A DNA stretch of 64,000 nucleotides, taken from positions 753,435,603 through 753,499,602 of the forward strand of contig CM060922.1 in NCBI GenBank assembly GCA_030737875.1, written 5' to 3'. Under the pieces are notes generated by a model. The model ran no database searches. It was given only the letters and a program-made list of their open reading frames with translations, and was not told the origin of the DNA. This DNA is from Allium sativum (Eukaryota; Streptophyta; Magnoliopsida; Asparagales; Amaryllidaceae). Every line of letters begins with the position of its first letter. The first letter of the stretch is position 1. Of this stretch, positions 1 through 11,440 are shown piece after piece. A program made the translations under genes and the position numbers.

Positions 1-161
1 AATATTTCGATGTTGGAATTCGTGATTATACAGATGTTGTTACGGAAATTTGAAAGATATATATTTATATCGTTATTTCCAATACGACATTTGTTAGTCG
101 TAGAATTCGATATTGAATATAAGCCGATATATTTTCTATTCAGAGCCTTGTATTGAATATC

Positions 162-567
162 GAATGTGATTTGGGTTTGTCGTGAATGGTGTCTTCACTA
201 ACACTGTTCTTGAACCCAGTTGAGAAAAGATTAAATCTTTTTATTTAGATTTAATGAAGTGTACCAATTAAATAATATTTAATTGGAATTGAATGGATAT
301 TGATTTTTGGGTTTATCGTGAACAGTGTTTTAAATAACACTTGTTCTTTAACCCGATAATTAATGAATGTGATTTGGGTTTGTCGTGAATGGTGTCTTCA
401 CTAACACTGTTCTTGAACCCAGTTGAGAAAAGATTAAATCTTTTTATTTAGATTTAATGAAGTGTACCAATTAAATAATATTTAATTGGAATTGAATGGA
501 TATTGATTTTTGGGTTTATCGTGAACAGTGTTTTAAATAACACTTGTTCTTTAACCCGATAATTAAT
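162..567 (+). repeat. 203-bp tandem duplication in LTR E
   Basis: Positions 162-364 and 365-567 repeat each other with a 203-bp period and look identical by eye, so the duplication is recent. Each unit carries two GGGTTT...AACCC hairpin cassettes. The following segment (568 onward) begins like a more diverged third unit. Confidence 0.9.
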
Positions 568-626
568 GGGATGTGACTTTGGGTTTATCGTGAACCGTGT
601 TTTAAATGACACTGATTCTTTAACCC
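173..626 (+). other. GGGTTT/AACCC hairpin cassettes (LTR E)
   Basis: Five cassettes of about 45 bp lie at 173-217, 309-354, 376-420, 512-557 and 581-626. Each opens with GGGTTT and closes with (A)AACCC, with a central stem such as GAACAGTGTT paired to AACACT(T)GTTC. The same cassette occurs in element D (18238-18573; 26894 to about 27230) and inverted in A' (34335-34380, 34677-34723, 34813-34858). Function unknown. Confidence 0.7.
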
Positions 627-2483
627 AGTCACAGATTAAAACTAAGTGGAGTTTTAATGAATCTTTAATTAGATTGAAAAGATCGAGAATGGAGTATCAC
701 CAGTTTTGCTCCAGGCGATAGTTAAATCTTTAATTAGATTTGAACGTGAAATTTAGAAACTAACTGTCGGTTAGCTAAGTAGAATGGTTTTCTGGATATT
801 GATCTGATGTTGGTTTCGGCCTTCGGGGTTAATATTTGGGGAATTATTCTCTTGATTAATTTACGGTTAGTGACTAATGAATTGGAATGAGGCGTATGTT
901 GTGTTTGTGTAACACTTTTATAAAATATACGCGAGTTATTCGGAAAGACCGGGTTTATCCCATTCTGAATAACTGATACGACGATAAGTCGAAGATGAAG
1001 ACGATGGGAAGACCGGAAGTCTTCACGTCGTTTGGGTGATAACTGATGATCTTGATTGGGCTGTACACCCAAGAAGATGGAAACAGTTAGTGATCGTCCA
1101 GACGTACTTGGAGATCGATGGATAGGCGGGGTACTAGGTGCCTCCGGTTTCGTTCAGGCCCAGGACGGACTTGTAAATGGACTGTGTGTCTGACATCGGA
1201 TTTCATTCTGTGTGACTGATATCGGTTGCATAGGATGGTTTGCCTGTGTGGCATGCTAAGATGCAAATGATCAAGGCTTCTGTTGAAAAGCAAAGTCTTG
1301 TGGTGATGATCAAAGCACGGCCTTTGTGGCGTAGCTTTGTGTAACGTTTACCTCGCGTGTTTCACACCAGGTATGAACCAAAAACGGGAGACGGACGTCA
1401 GGGAGGGCATGCGTTTCTTTCTAGCTAGAAGTGGCGTCAGTGGTTTTACACGCCCTGACGAGTTTGACTTATGTGGTTGTTGCTGTTGCGAGGCGCCTCG
1501 GTTATATCGGTTTCGGCCGAATGCATTCTGGTCGGCTGACGGACCAGACTTACACCCCATAGGGTGGGGAGACGCATGTTCAGGCATTTTAATCCACATC
1601 GGTGGACCGGCCCTGAGGATCCAAGGGCCCACCTGAGTCTGGGTCCTGAGGGGCGGGCTAGAGCGTCTCGAATCGGTAGAGGATCTTGCCCCTAGCCTCG
1701 GTTCATAGATGGAAATCCAATTTCCAAATACGTGACTTTGCGGTTTTATTTGTAATCCTATATATGGCGACATAGTGGGATGGGGCGCTTATGCCGCCTA
1801 TGATTGATACTTATGATTTGAAGTTGTTTTATACACTATGCACTTATTATATTATCAAATGATTTGTTTTAAACGTATCAAGCATTCTTTGGCTGTTATA
1901 AGGGAAAACCCTATCCTCGACTGCGTTGCATTGTGTGATGGGACCTGGGTCTTATAACAGCTTCATCTTTCTTTATTTAGCATTGCGCTGTTGGTTTTAT
2001 GCACTGGTATTCTTGGGAGGAAACCCGTTCCGTGTTATACGGCGTGGTCCCTTGATTTACCTAGCTTTGAAAATAAAGATTAAAAACTGTTTTAGTTCTC
2101 ACACCAGTCACATGACTGACCTGGAGTTTATTGTTTTAACCTAAACTCTGGGTGCCCTTATTTTTGACACGGGCAGCTAGTAGTTTTGGTTTTGCAGATT
2201 TATATTCACAGGATCCTGGTTTACAGCTGGAACGATATCCGGAAAGCTTTGTATCCGTATATCTTCTTCTAGTTGTGTATTGTATTATTTTCCGCTGCTA
2301 TGTATTTAAATGTAATTTAAATCTCTGATATTTCTGTGTAATATTCATTTATACTCTGTATATTCTTGTAATCTGATGCATTGTTGTAATATACAATGAA
2401 ACGTTCTTCTGTATGTGTTCTGTTGTGGTTTGTTCTCGAACTATCCGACGCTTTCCTTTACGGGGAAGTTGCGGGTCTTTACA

Positions 2484-4410
2484 TCTAACAATTTCCCTGA
2501 AGTATATCTACGCCAGACTCTGAGCAGTTCTGTTTGATCTGACAGGTATGAAATGGCCGGTCTTCGTGAAGCGATTTACGATCACCCAAATACTATCATT
2601 TCCTTTTCTGGTTCTGGGCAAACCATCAATGAATTCCATGGAAATATGTTCCCACTTCCAACCTGGAACGTCTAGCGGTTGCAACAATCCAGCAAGTTTA
2701 TGTTGGTCGCTTTTGACTAGCTGGCAAGTAGGGCATCGGCTAACATATATTGAAACGTCTCTTTTCATAGCCTTCCACCAGAATGTTCGCTTGAGATCGT
2801 TATACATTTTGGCCACACCAGGATGGATACTCATCTTGGACTTGTGGCACTCGTCTAACACTTCCCTTTTGAGCTCGGGGATGCCAGGAACACAAATCCT
2901 TCCTTTCAATCTCAGGATTCCATCGTTATCTATTTGAAAACACGAGGATTCGCCTTTCTGAATCCTTTTGATCATATCCTTAATAAAGTTATCCTCCTTC
3001 TGAAGAATAGATATTTTGTCAATCAAGGAAGTCGTAATAATAAAGTTGGCGATCATCACATTCTTTCTACTCAGTGCATCGGCCACGACATTGGCTTTCC
3101 CTGGAGTGTATAGAATCTCAAAATCATATGCTGCAAAGAACTCCAGCCAACGTTGCTGCCTCAGATTCAGGTCTTTCTGGGTGAACAGATACTTTATCGA
3201 CTGATGGTCTGTATACAGTTCGAATTTCTCACCCAGAAGATAGTGTCTGCAGATTTTCAAAGAGAATACGATAGCCAACAACTCAAGATCATGAGTTACG
3301 TAGTTTTTCTCGTGCGGCTTCAGCTGACGGCTAGCATAAGCAATCACTTGACCCCTTTGCATTAACACTGCGCCAAGGCCTTCTCTAGAGGCATCTGTCC
3401 AGACTTTCAAGTCTTGATTGCCGTCGATTATCGTTAACACTGGAGCAGTTGTTAATCTTAACTTTATCTCCTCAAAAGCCTCCTCACACTCTGGAGTCCA
3501 TTTGAATTTTGAGTGCTTCTTTGTAAGCTTCGTTAAGTGACCAGATATCTTCGAAAAGTTTTTAACGAACTTCCGGTAATAACTAGTCAATCCAAGAAAA
3601 CTGCGAACCTCTGTAGGAGTACTAGGCTGTATCCAGTTTTGAATAGCTGTGATTTTACTTGGATCCACAGCAATTCCTTCTTTCGATATGACGTGGCCTA
3701 GAAATTTCACTTCATCTTGCCAGAATATACATTTGGACAGTTTGGCTTTCAATACATTCCTTCTGAGAATATCTAGAACCTGTTCCAGATGCTTTTCATG
3801 TTCGGCCTTTGATTTAGAGAAGATTAGAATATCGTCAATAAAAACCAGAACAAATTTATTCAGGACTCCTCTGAACACTCTATTCATCAAATCGACGAAG
3901 TATGCTAGAGCGTTACATAACCCGAACGACATTACTAACCACTCATAGAAAGTCTGGACTCTGAATGCTGTCATAGGAACACACTCTTCGGCAATTCGAA
4001 GTTGATGGAAGCCTGTAGCTAGGTCCATCCTGGAAAATACCTGTGCTCCATTCAGACAATCCAACAAATCATCGATTCTCGGCAATGGATATTTATTCTT
4101 TATTGTCTGCTTGTTCAAATTACGATAATCCACACATAGCCATAGAGTACCGTCTGATTTTGGGACAAACACCACTGCTGCTCCCCAATCAGAGAAACTA
4201 GGCCTGATCAGACCCTTCCATACAAGCTGTCTTGTTTGATTGTCTAATTCCTCTTTCTCTTTCAAGGACATTCTTCGAATAGCGTGAACTACCGGCCTTG
4301 CATTCGGGATTAAAGCAATTTTGAAATCAATTTCTCTCTGCGGAGGTAAGCGAACAACTTCCTCAAACACATCCGCATAGTTCTTGACAATAGGAATATC
4401 TTTACGAGGT
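2484..4410 (-). pseudogene. pol: pol fragment: RT, RNase H, integrase N-terminal part
   Basis: A 620-codon open frame (4370-2508) encodes the reverse transcriptase, RNase H and the start of integrase. By its own numbering: RT has [10 protein letters not shown] (Asp116) and FIDD (Asp179/180), so the polymerase Asp triad is present. RNase H has Asp326, Glu363, Asp388 and Asp431. The integrase zinc finger is His509, His515, Cys546, Cys549. The usual first catalytic Asp of the integrase core (MDF) is Glu579 here. Homology resumes after the stop (codon TAG at about 2507), ending REIVR at 2484, where LTR E interrupts it. Upstream, similarity to the PR-RT linker reaches about 4410 in this frame although the protease frame is different, so a frameshift separates the two. 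Dead copy. Confidence 0.93.
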
Positions 4411-5524
4411 CGGGAATATTCTCTGTGACTTCAGGGATATTTTCAATTTTAACAGGAGAAACATCCAAAGCTGCCCAGAAGTCCTTTCTATTAGAATTCT
4501 GACCTTCGCATGGTATGGTTATATAATTCCCTGATTGGGCCTTCGCCTTAACAACTCTCTCAGCGCATCTAACCTCTGCTTCATATTTGGTTAGCCAATC
4601 CAATCCCAGAATAAGATCGAATTCAGTAAACTTCATGACGATAGAGATAGTAGGGAATTTATAGCAGGAAAAAGAGATAGGTACTACACAAACCCAACTG
4701 AGATCGATGGAACCCCCGATCGGATTTTGGACAGTCATTGGTTCTTTGAGCTTCTTCAAATTCAAATCCAACTTCTTAACTGCATTCTTGGCAATGAAGC
4801 TTCGTGACGCGCCTGTATCAAACAGCACTTTAACTGGAATGTTTTTGACATTAAGCGTGCCTTCCAAAACATCTGGTCTTCCCTGACTAGCTGAGGGATC
4901 AGAAGTTTCTGCTACTTCATTCACTTGAACTATTTCAGGCTTGTTTAAGAGCGAGCAATCCTTTGCAAGATGACTAGCCTTATGGCACTGTTTGCACTCC
5001 CTATTCTCTTGAAACTCCCCATCAGTTCTAAATCTCTTCTTCTTTTGATTTCGATTGGCTCTAAATCCATCCTTTATTGGTTTCTTTAAAGATTTACATT
5101 TTCTGGACAAATGGCCCTTCTGATTGCAGTTAAGGCATATGGCAGCAGTTACTGGTTCTTTCTCGGTTCTGGCCCTTTTCCGATTGACTTTGGGCTTGTT
5201 ACTGGCCTCTGGACTATCAGTCACAAACTTGACTTTGTTAATAGAACTGATTTCCTCTTTGTCCCGCAACATACCTTTCTTATGGAGATCTTCATACTGA
5301 TAATCCATGTATACCATTTCAGAAAAAGGAAGCTTCACATTCCTCATCACACTATTCTGATATTTTCTTTGAAGGTCATGAATGAATCTCAGATTCTTCC
5401 TTTTTGGATCTTGAATCAGATGAGGAGCAAAGTGAGAAAGTTCGTTGAATTTCTTATGATATTCGGGAATGGTCATATCTCCTTGTATCAGATAAGAGAA
5501 TTCATCACATAATCGCTCCGTCAC
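4310..5524 (-). pseudogene. gag: gag C-terminal part plus aspartic protease
   Basis: A 404-codon frame. Residues 1-100 match the C-terminal half of the plant retrotransposon gag domain. Two CCHC zinc knuckles follow (Cys130-Cys133-His138-Cys143 and Cys177-Cys180-His185-Cys190) in a Lys/Arg-rich stretch, as expected for nucleocapsid RNA binding. The protease has the active-site motif DTGAS at 236-240 and the downstream ILGLDWL at 305-311. The apparent Met start is not a true start, because gag homology continues upstream of it in the same frame past a TAG at about 5571. The last 30 or so residues are out of frame relative to the pol linker, which places a frameshift near 4410. Confidence 0.9.
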
Positions 5525-5860
5525 TTCAGGAGGAGTAAATCTTTCTAGGAAAATCTGTTTGAATCTATCCTAGGTGATATCACCTTCTGGATTATCCTTG
5601 ATGATTGTTTCCCACCAGATTAAAGCTTCTTCTTTAAGCGCCCAAGATGCTACTAATCTTTTCTGATCATCTCTCAACTGGATACGTTCAAAAATTCTTT
5701 CAATAGAACTCATCCAAGCTTGAGTTTGAATTATAGATTCATTGCCCGAGAACTGTGCTCCGTTCAGATTTCAATATCTCTTTAATAGAGCCTCTAGATC
5801 GGGTTCTGCATTTCTTCTGTTTCTAACACTCGTTTTTCTAGTACTTCTGCAAATGGCAGA
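5525..5860 (-). pseudogene. gag: gag N-terminal part, broken by stops
   Basis: Minus-strand translation continues the gag domain upstream, with AWMSSIERIFERIQ, the conserved WALKEEALIWWE and the FLERFTPP stretch. It is interrupted by an in-frame TAG at about 5571, where the family normally has Trp, and a TGA at about 5775. The N-terminal limit is uncertain; basic, Arg-rich codons extend to roughly 5860 and an in-frame stop lies just beyond. Confidence 0.8.
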
Positions 5861-5961
5861 TCAAGTGTCAGGTCACAGAAAAGGTATTTTAAAACATAGA
5901 AACATATACTTCAAATGTTATTGTGTCTAGTGGGGTGTATTTCATTCTGCTTTACTCATAC

Positions 5962-6020
5962 TAGGATATTACTGATCCTATCTGTATAGAGTTACCTGTC
6001 CTAGAACACTACTGGTTCTA
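5962..6020 (-). other. Paired leader hairpins after the PBS (element A)
   Basis: Two perfect hairpins, each with a 6-bp stem and 7-nt loop. On the minus strand these are stem TAGAAC/GTTCTA with loop CAGTAGT (6020-6002), then stem TAGGAT/ATCCTA with loop CAGTAAT (5980-5962). Element D has the equivalent pair at 21851-21909 and C has one at 45700-45718, with different stems and the same loop type. They lie 50-120 nt downstream of the PBS in the predicted genomic RNA leader, where packaging or dimerisation signals are expected. The function is inferred. Confidence 0.75.
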
Positions 6021-6071
6021 TTTCTGATGAGTTCGTTAATATGTTATATTCCAGCACTAAGCTTAACCAAA

Positions 6072-6083
6072 GCTCTGATACCA
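6072..6083 (-). other. Primer binding site, initiator Met-tRNA (element A)
   Basis: The minus strand reads TGGTATCAGAGC, the standard 12-nt complement of the 3' end of plant initiator Met-tRNA. It begins about 5 nt after the LTR end, and the match to D's PBS region continues with TTTGGTT. It marks the start of minus-strand DNA synthesis for element A. Confidence 0.95.
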
Positions 6084-7899
6084 CGTTATGACGACCCCGT
6101 ACTGACGGCGGCAAGGGTAATCTTTGGAATATAACACAGAAACAGATAATAGCAGAACAGAAATAAATAAACACACCAGATAATGCACAATAGAATATAC
6201 TGGATAAACGTAATCATCAGAGTTACACAGTATACAGGATCTTACTTAGTACAAATACAGTTCAGCTATACATATATGTCTACAGCGGAAAAACAAACAT
6301 AATGTACAATAGGAGCTTAACAGCATAACAAGAGATAAATGATAGAATCCATCTTCAGCTCCAGCTATCCAGAGAAAGCCAGCTAAAACCTGAATACAAG
6401 GCTGCCCGTGTAGAAAAAGGGGCACCCGAGTTTGAAAGTGAAACAAACTACGAGTCAGTCATGGGACTGGTATGAGAAATCTACTCAACACATTTAAAAT
6501 ATGGCTAATCACAGGACCACGCCACTTTCGTGGAACGGGTTTACACCATTGGATTGCCAGTGCTTTAAAACAAGTAAATCTTTAAACATCGCAATGCTTT
6601 TTATAAAAATGAAGCCATTATAAGACTCAGTTCCCATCACATAATGCAACGCAAACCGGAGGATAGAGTTTTACCTTATAATGGCCAAAATATGCTTGAT
6701 ACAAATAAAACAAAAGCATTTGATATTATTACTAGTGTTTATATATTTTAAAAACAATTTCAAATCATAACTATCAATCATAGTCGGCATTAATGCCCCA
6801 TACCACTATGTCGCCATATATAGGTATACAATCAAAACCGCACAGTCACGTATTTGGAAATTGGATTTCCGTCATGAACCAAGGCAAAAGATAGTCCTTA
6901 CCGACTTCGAGAATGTCTAGCCCGAGCCTTAGGGTCAGAGCGCATCGACCCTTGGAGCGACAGGGCCGGTCCACCGATGTGGATTAAAATTCCTGAACAC
7001 TACGTTTACCCGCCCTTTGGGGCGTAAATGAGCCAACGAATGACTCCATCGGACCCGGATTGTCCGATATAACCGAGGCGCCTCGCAACAGTAACAACCA
7101 CATAAGTCAAACTCGTCAGGGCGTGTAAAACCATTGACGCCACTTCTAGCTAGAAAGAAACGCATGTCCTCCCTGAGGTCCTCTCCTGTTTCTGGTTCAT
7201 ACCGGGGTGTGAGGCTCGCGAATTCACGTTATACACAAAGCTACGCCACACAGGTGGTGCTTTGATCATCTCCACAAGACTTTGCTTTTCAACAGAAGCC
7301 TTGATCACTGCATCTTAGCATGTCGCACAGGCAATTCACACCATGCAACTGATGTCTATCAATCACACAGAATAAATTCCAATGTCAGACACACAGTCCA
7401 TTTACAAGTCCGCTCTGGGTCTGAACGAAACCGGAGGCACTATATACCTCGCAAACCCATCGACCTCCATGTACGTCTGGACGATCACCACTCATTATCC
7501 ATATTTCGGGATGCCTCCACATCAGGACATCAGTTACCATCCAAACGAGGTGAAGATCTCCGGTCTTTGACCACCGTCTTCATCTTCGATTTCTTATCGT
7601 CGATTCAGTTATTCAGAATGAGATAAACCCGGTCTTTCTAAGCAAATCACGTATATAATAAACAAGTGCAACACAAACACACATACGCATCATTTCAATT
7701 CATTAGTCGCTAACCGTAAATCAGTAAGAGAACGATTTCCCAAATATTAACCCCGAAGGCCGAAACCAACATCAGATCAAAATCCAGGAAACCATTCGAC
7801 TTAGCCAACCTTCAGTTAGTTTCTAAATTTCACATCCATATCATTTATAATATTTTATAACGATTTATCGCTATTTTTATTTATTTTAAAATAGCCAAT

Positions 7900-8400
7900 T
7901 TATTCAAAATGACGCTTCGGGCCATAACGCGACCGTGGCGCTGTTTTTCTTCAGATTTGATTTGCACATATCTGAAAATCTAACCGTTGGATCATCACTA
8001 AATTTATATCATTAGAAAGATCTTTTCAAAACAAATCCAACGGTTCCAGTTTTGGGAAAATCCGACGGTCGGATCTCCCGGTACAATCGTTTGAAGTTTC
8101 GATTTCAAAATACGAACTGCAGCGTCGTTATTCGATTTAATATAATTATATATATATATATATATAAATATATATAAATATAATCGATTCTGGCGCTGTT
8201 TTTCTTCAGATTTGAATTAAACATTCCAGACAATCCAACCGTTGGATTTTTACAAAGTTGGTGCCGTTGGAAAAATATTTCCAAAGCGAACCCAACGGTG
8301 GTGGTTTCGGGAAAATCCGATGGTCTGATCTCCCGCACTAATCGTTTGAAATCACGGTTTCAAAATACGAACTGCAGCTTCGTTATTCGATATATTTCAA
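7900..8400 (-). repeat. Duplicated LTR subsegment (about 250 bp)
   Basis: Two similar blocks lie at about 7920-8130 and 8190-8390. Both contain GGCGCTGTTTTTCTTCAGAT, an AACCGTTGGAT motif, a CCAACGG motif, GATCTCCCG and TACGAACTGCAGC, separated by an AT microsatellite at about 8143-8180. A third copy sits in A' at about 35280-35520. This is an internal duplication of LTR sequence with no coding signal. Confidence 0.75.
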
Positions 8401-8499
8401 TTCTATTTATATATATATATCGATTCTTCGATTTCAAAACTATATGATTTTCATACATTTGATAAAAATGAAATTTTTATCTAACTGTCTTCTATTTCA

Positions 8500-9400
8500 A
8501 CACTTCACTATTTCTAACAATTCATGTATATAATAAAAATGTGATTTTTAATGTAAAACAATTTATTTCAAAACATGACTATTTTATATAGTTCATATAG
8601 ATGATAAAAATATGATTTTTATTATAAAACAATTTATTTCAAAATATGAATACCATTCAACACATGAATTTCAATTCAACGAATGAATTTAGATTCAACA
8701 CATGAAGGTTTTCTATAGTTTATATATATAGATAAAAATGTGATTTTTATTGTTAAAACAATTTATTCAAAACACGAATACCATTCAACACATGAATTTC
8801 AATTCAACGAATGAATATCGATTCAACACATGAAGGTTTTCTATAGTTTATATATATAGATAAAAAGGTGATTTTTATTGTTAAAACAATTTATTCAAAA
8901 CACGAATACCATTCAACACATGAATTTCAATTCAACGAATAAATATCGATTCAACACATGAAGGTTTTCTATAGTTTATATATATAGATAAAAAAAGTGA
9001 TTTTTATATTTAAAACACGAATACCATTCAACACATGAATTTCAATTCAACGAATGAATATCGATTCAACACATGAAAGTTTTCTATAGTTTATATATAT
9101 AGATAAAAAGGTGATTTTTATATTTAAAACACGAATACCATTCAACACATGAATTTCTATTCAATGAATGAATATCGATTCAACACATTCTATAGTTTAT
9201 ATATATAGATAAAAAGGTGATTTTTATATTTAAAACATGAATACCATTCAACACATGAATTTCTATTCAACGAATGAATTTCGATTCAACACATGAATTT
9301 CTATTCAACGAATGAATTTCGATTCAACACATGAAGGTTTTCTATTCAACACACGAATATAGTTTCAACACAGGAAAATAATTCTAACACATGAATATTA
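8500..9400 (-). repeat. AT-rich tandem array with shrinking period
   Basis: Units contain GAATACCATTCAACACATGA, TTCAATTCAACGAATGAAT and TATAGTTTATATATATAGAT. The GAATACC motif recurs near 8648, 8776, 8904, 9019, 9132 and 9239, so the period falls from about 128 to 114 and then about 106 bp, with segments lost progressively. It then degenerates into short TTCAACACATGAA repeats to 9400. It is confined to LTR A in this window. Confidence 0.85.
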
Positions 9401-9726
9401 TTCAAAATTTCAGCAGCATAATGGCAGGGTAGTTAAAACCGGGACCGTCCCTAGTACGGCTCCTCGCTCTACCTTAAAGCCTCGCAGCTTTTGACAATAG
9501 GGAATCATGCATCTAGTTTGCACGCAGGCGGCATGTATATTTTTTTCATTTCCACAAACTAATCCTATGTGGTTTCAACCAAATATTTCTCAACCACAAA
9601 CGGGTATTTTTCAACCATAATCAATCAATTTCAACCACAAACAATTTCAATCAACCATTCGATATAAATCAATTTTCACACCAATCACAACCAATAAATA
9701 TCGTCCATGGTTTGTGGATGAGGGGC

Positions 9727-9729
<3 letters not shown>

Positions 9730-9795
<66 letters not shown>
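9730..9795. repeat. (TA)33 microsatellite
   Basis: An uninterrupted TA dinucleotide run of 66 bp in LTR A. It creates artificial Tyr-Ile open frames on both strands that should not be annotated as genes. Confidence 0.98.
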
Positions 9796-9796
<1 letters not shown>

Positions 9797-10394
9797 CATT
9801 TCACTTCTATTTCAACACATATATAATTTTTACAACGCATATACAACTTATACATCGAACGTACAACTTGAACAACGCTTATACAAGAGGTGTACAACGC
9901 TTATATAACTCATACATCGATTATATAATTTATACATCGTCGTTTTCCATATCGTTTATAAATTAGAAATCTCACATTGGGTTCCACTCCACCAAAAATA
10001 GCAGAAGGCTCAGAAAAATATGCAGTCTCTTCTAGAATATAGAAGACGTCCACACGAGTCCACTGTCTCTTGTTTCACTGAAATTCGACCACACATGGAA
10101 AAGATACGATTTTTATTGCGAAATCAAAATTTGCAACACTTTTAAATGTTAAAACATTTCAAAATAATCAAAGCCGATTACCTCAGCAATTTGATCGAAA
10201 CTAGGTTTCGATTTAATTTCAAATCCGCGAAGTATGAAGCCGATCCGCATTCGCCACGACATCGGGCCTGGAAAGGCGCACCTGCGCCAGAAGTGGGGTC
10301 ACGTGCGGTGGCTCCAGTCACCCATGGCGGCGGTCGCAAGTCAGCGACTTTGAGGGGGTGATTCAGGAGAAAGACGCGACGAGGTGGGACGATG

Positions 10395-10400
10395 TTTATA
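10395..10400 (-). promoter_or_regulatory. Possible TATA box of LTR A
   Basis: TATAAA on the minus strand inside CCATATAAAC, about 1.04 kb from the LTR start. D, C and F have better TATA boxes at 0.92-1.1 kb from their LTR starts, and D's context (CCCATATAAAAT) is similar. Position and context are the only support. Confidence 0.4.
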
Positions 10401-11440
10401 TGGATTTGAAGATGAGAGGACGGGCTTCAAAAAGTTCCACGGGGGTAGGGGTCAATGATCAACGGAGCGGTCGGAATCTGGACGGGAAGGATGGAGCTTT
10501 GGCCGTCGTTCAATCGAGGGTTACCTGGAGGTTTTTCGTGGATTTTTGAAAATAAAAATAATGATGGAAAAAAAATGATTGGCCCATACTTTATTAAATT
10601 TTAAAATAGTGTTTTCTTAAACGAACTCCTTTTCTAACCCAACGACTATCGTCCCTAGTGTTCCATTTCGAACACAATGGGATATGTTTCATAGGCCCAT
10701 TCGACTGTTTCAGTCCGTTTTTCTTCAAATTAGAATATATAACATTCAATATTCGATTTGAACGTACATTTCAATTTGCCAGGGCCACAAACTGATTCGA
10801 AAAATTCCAGAAAAATAAATCTGGCTATGTTTTGGCGATACGGTCCCAACAAAACTAGTTTCATCGAATTCTGAGACCGTTTGAAAAATGGCCCATTTCT
10901 GGTCGATCCAATTTAACTATAACTGACCAAAACACATTTTCCTTTGCCACGCTCACATACAAGCTTCAAAAATTATGAAATTTGAAACCTAGCAATAACT
11001 TCACATCCCGGATCCAATAAAAGTGGTTTCGTCGAATTCCGAGGTCGTTTGCAAAATAGCCATTTTCACGGGCTATATAAATTCCATAGCGACCTTTCTG
11101 AAAATTCATCTGGCCATAACTTTTGCTTTCCGCTATGAAACTTCAGTTTTTCAGATTCGTTAGAAAGGTATTCACTAACAGATTTAAATATTTTTGGTTT
11201 CACTCAAATCCGTTTTGTTTTGCACCCGGTACAGTCAGTCGAAGTTTGAATTCAAATTTTGAAACTACCTCGCCTTTTCAGGCCTTGTTTATAATTCCAA
11301 GTAAATATATTTATTTTCAACTTCTATTCAAACTTACTTTTCATCTTTATTATTCAAAATATTTATTTTAAATATTTAAAATCCAATAAAATAGCCAATT
11401 TAAAATTTTTAAATTGGTTCAGATTTTCCGGGTCGTTACA

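Larger units (their letters stand above)
1..2483 (+). mobile_element. LTR E (family I), 3' part, plus strand
   Basis: The sequence runs collinear with element D's LTR (about 18078-21776) and ends in the same type of terminus, GGGTCTTTACA at 2473-2483. The LTR start and the rest of its element lie left of the window. Immediately to the right is the integrase coding sequence of element A in opposite orientation, so E is best read as the right-hand LTR of an element, or a solo LTR, inserted into A. The TSD would be 2484-2488 (TCTAA). It contains a 203-bp tandem duplication, GGGTTT hairpin cassettes and the conserved multi-hairpin domain at about 2013-2176. Open frames at 1337-1636 and 1926-2144 look like chance frames in LTR DNA. 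Confidence 0.85.
2484..11440 (-). mobile_element. Element A: Ty3/gypsy retrotransposon, minus strand, left part lost
   Basis: Read on the minus strand the order is 5' LTR (11440-6089), PBS (6083-6072), leader, gag, protease, RT, RNase H, and integrase broken at 2484 where LTR E begins. The right end is flanked by ATTAC (11441-11445), the presumed TSD, inside LTR B. The rest of the integrase, any chromodomain, the PPT and the 3' LTR should lie left of the window beyond E. It is the only element here with recognisable gag-pol. The RT and integrase style and the initiator-Met PBS fit a Del/Tekay-like chromovirus, but no chromodomain is visible. Stops, a frameshift and a changed catalytic residue make it non-functional. 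Confidence 0.9.
6089..11440 (-). repeat. 5' LTR of element A (5.35 kb)
   Basis: The right end reads TGTAACGACCCGG on the minus strand (11440 leftward). The left end lies next to the PBS; its exact base is uncertain by a few nt. It is collinear with LTRs E, D and G from 6089 to about 7850, including the conserved CACGCC...AACGGG hairpin (6515-6542). Between about 7850 and 11440 it differs from D, with a unique tandem array (8500-9400), a TA microsatellite and a GC-richer 10200-10550 segment. Open frames in it are low-complexity or unsupported. Confidence 0.85.

Noticed and set aside
2484..6088. Endogenous pararetrovirus or caulimovirus as source of the RT
   Set aside because: Order gag-PR-RT-RNaseH-integrase with HHCC finger, initiator-Met PBS and adjoining LTR identify a Ty3/gypsy retrotransposon.
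9685..9966. Three open frames with Tyr-Ile repeats on both strands
   Set aside because: They are translations of the (TA)33 microsatellite.
10146..10549. Two adjoining plus-strand frames as a host gene
   Set aside because: They are antisense to LTR A, have low-quality composition and no recognisable domain.
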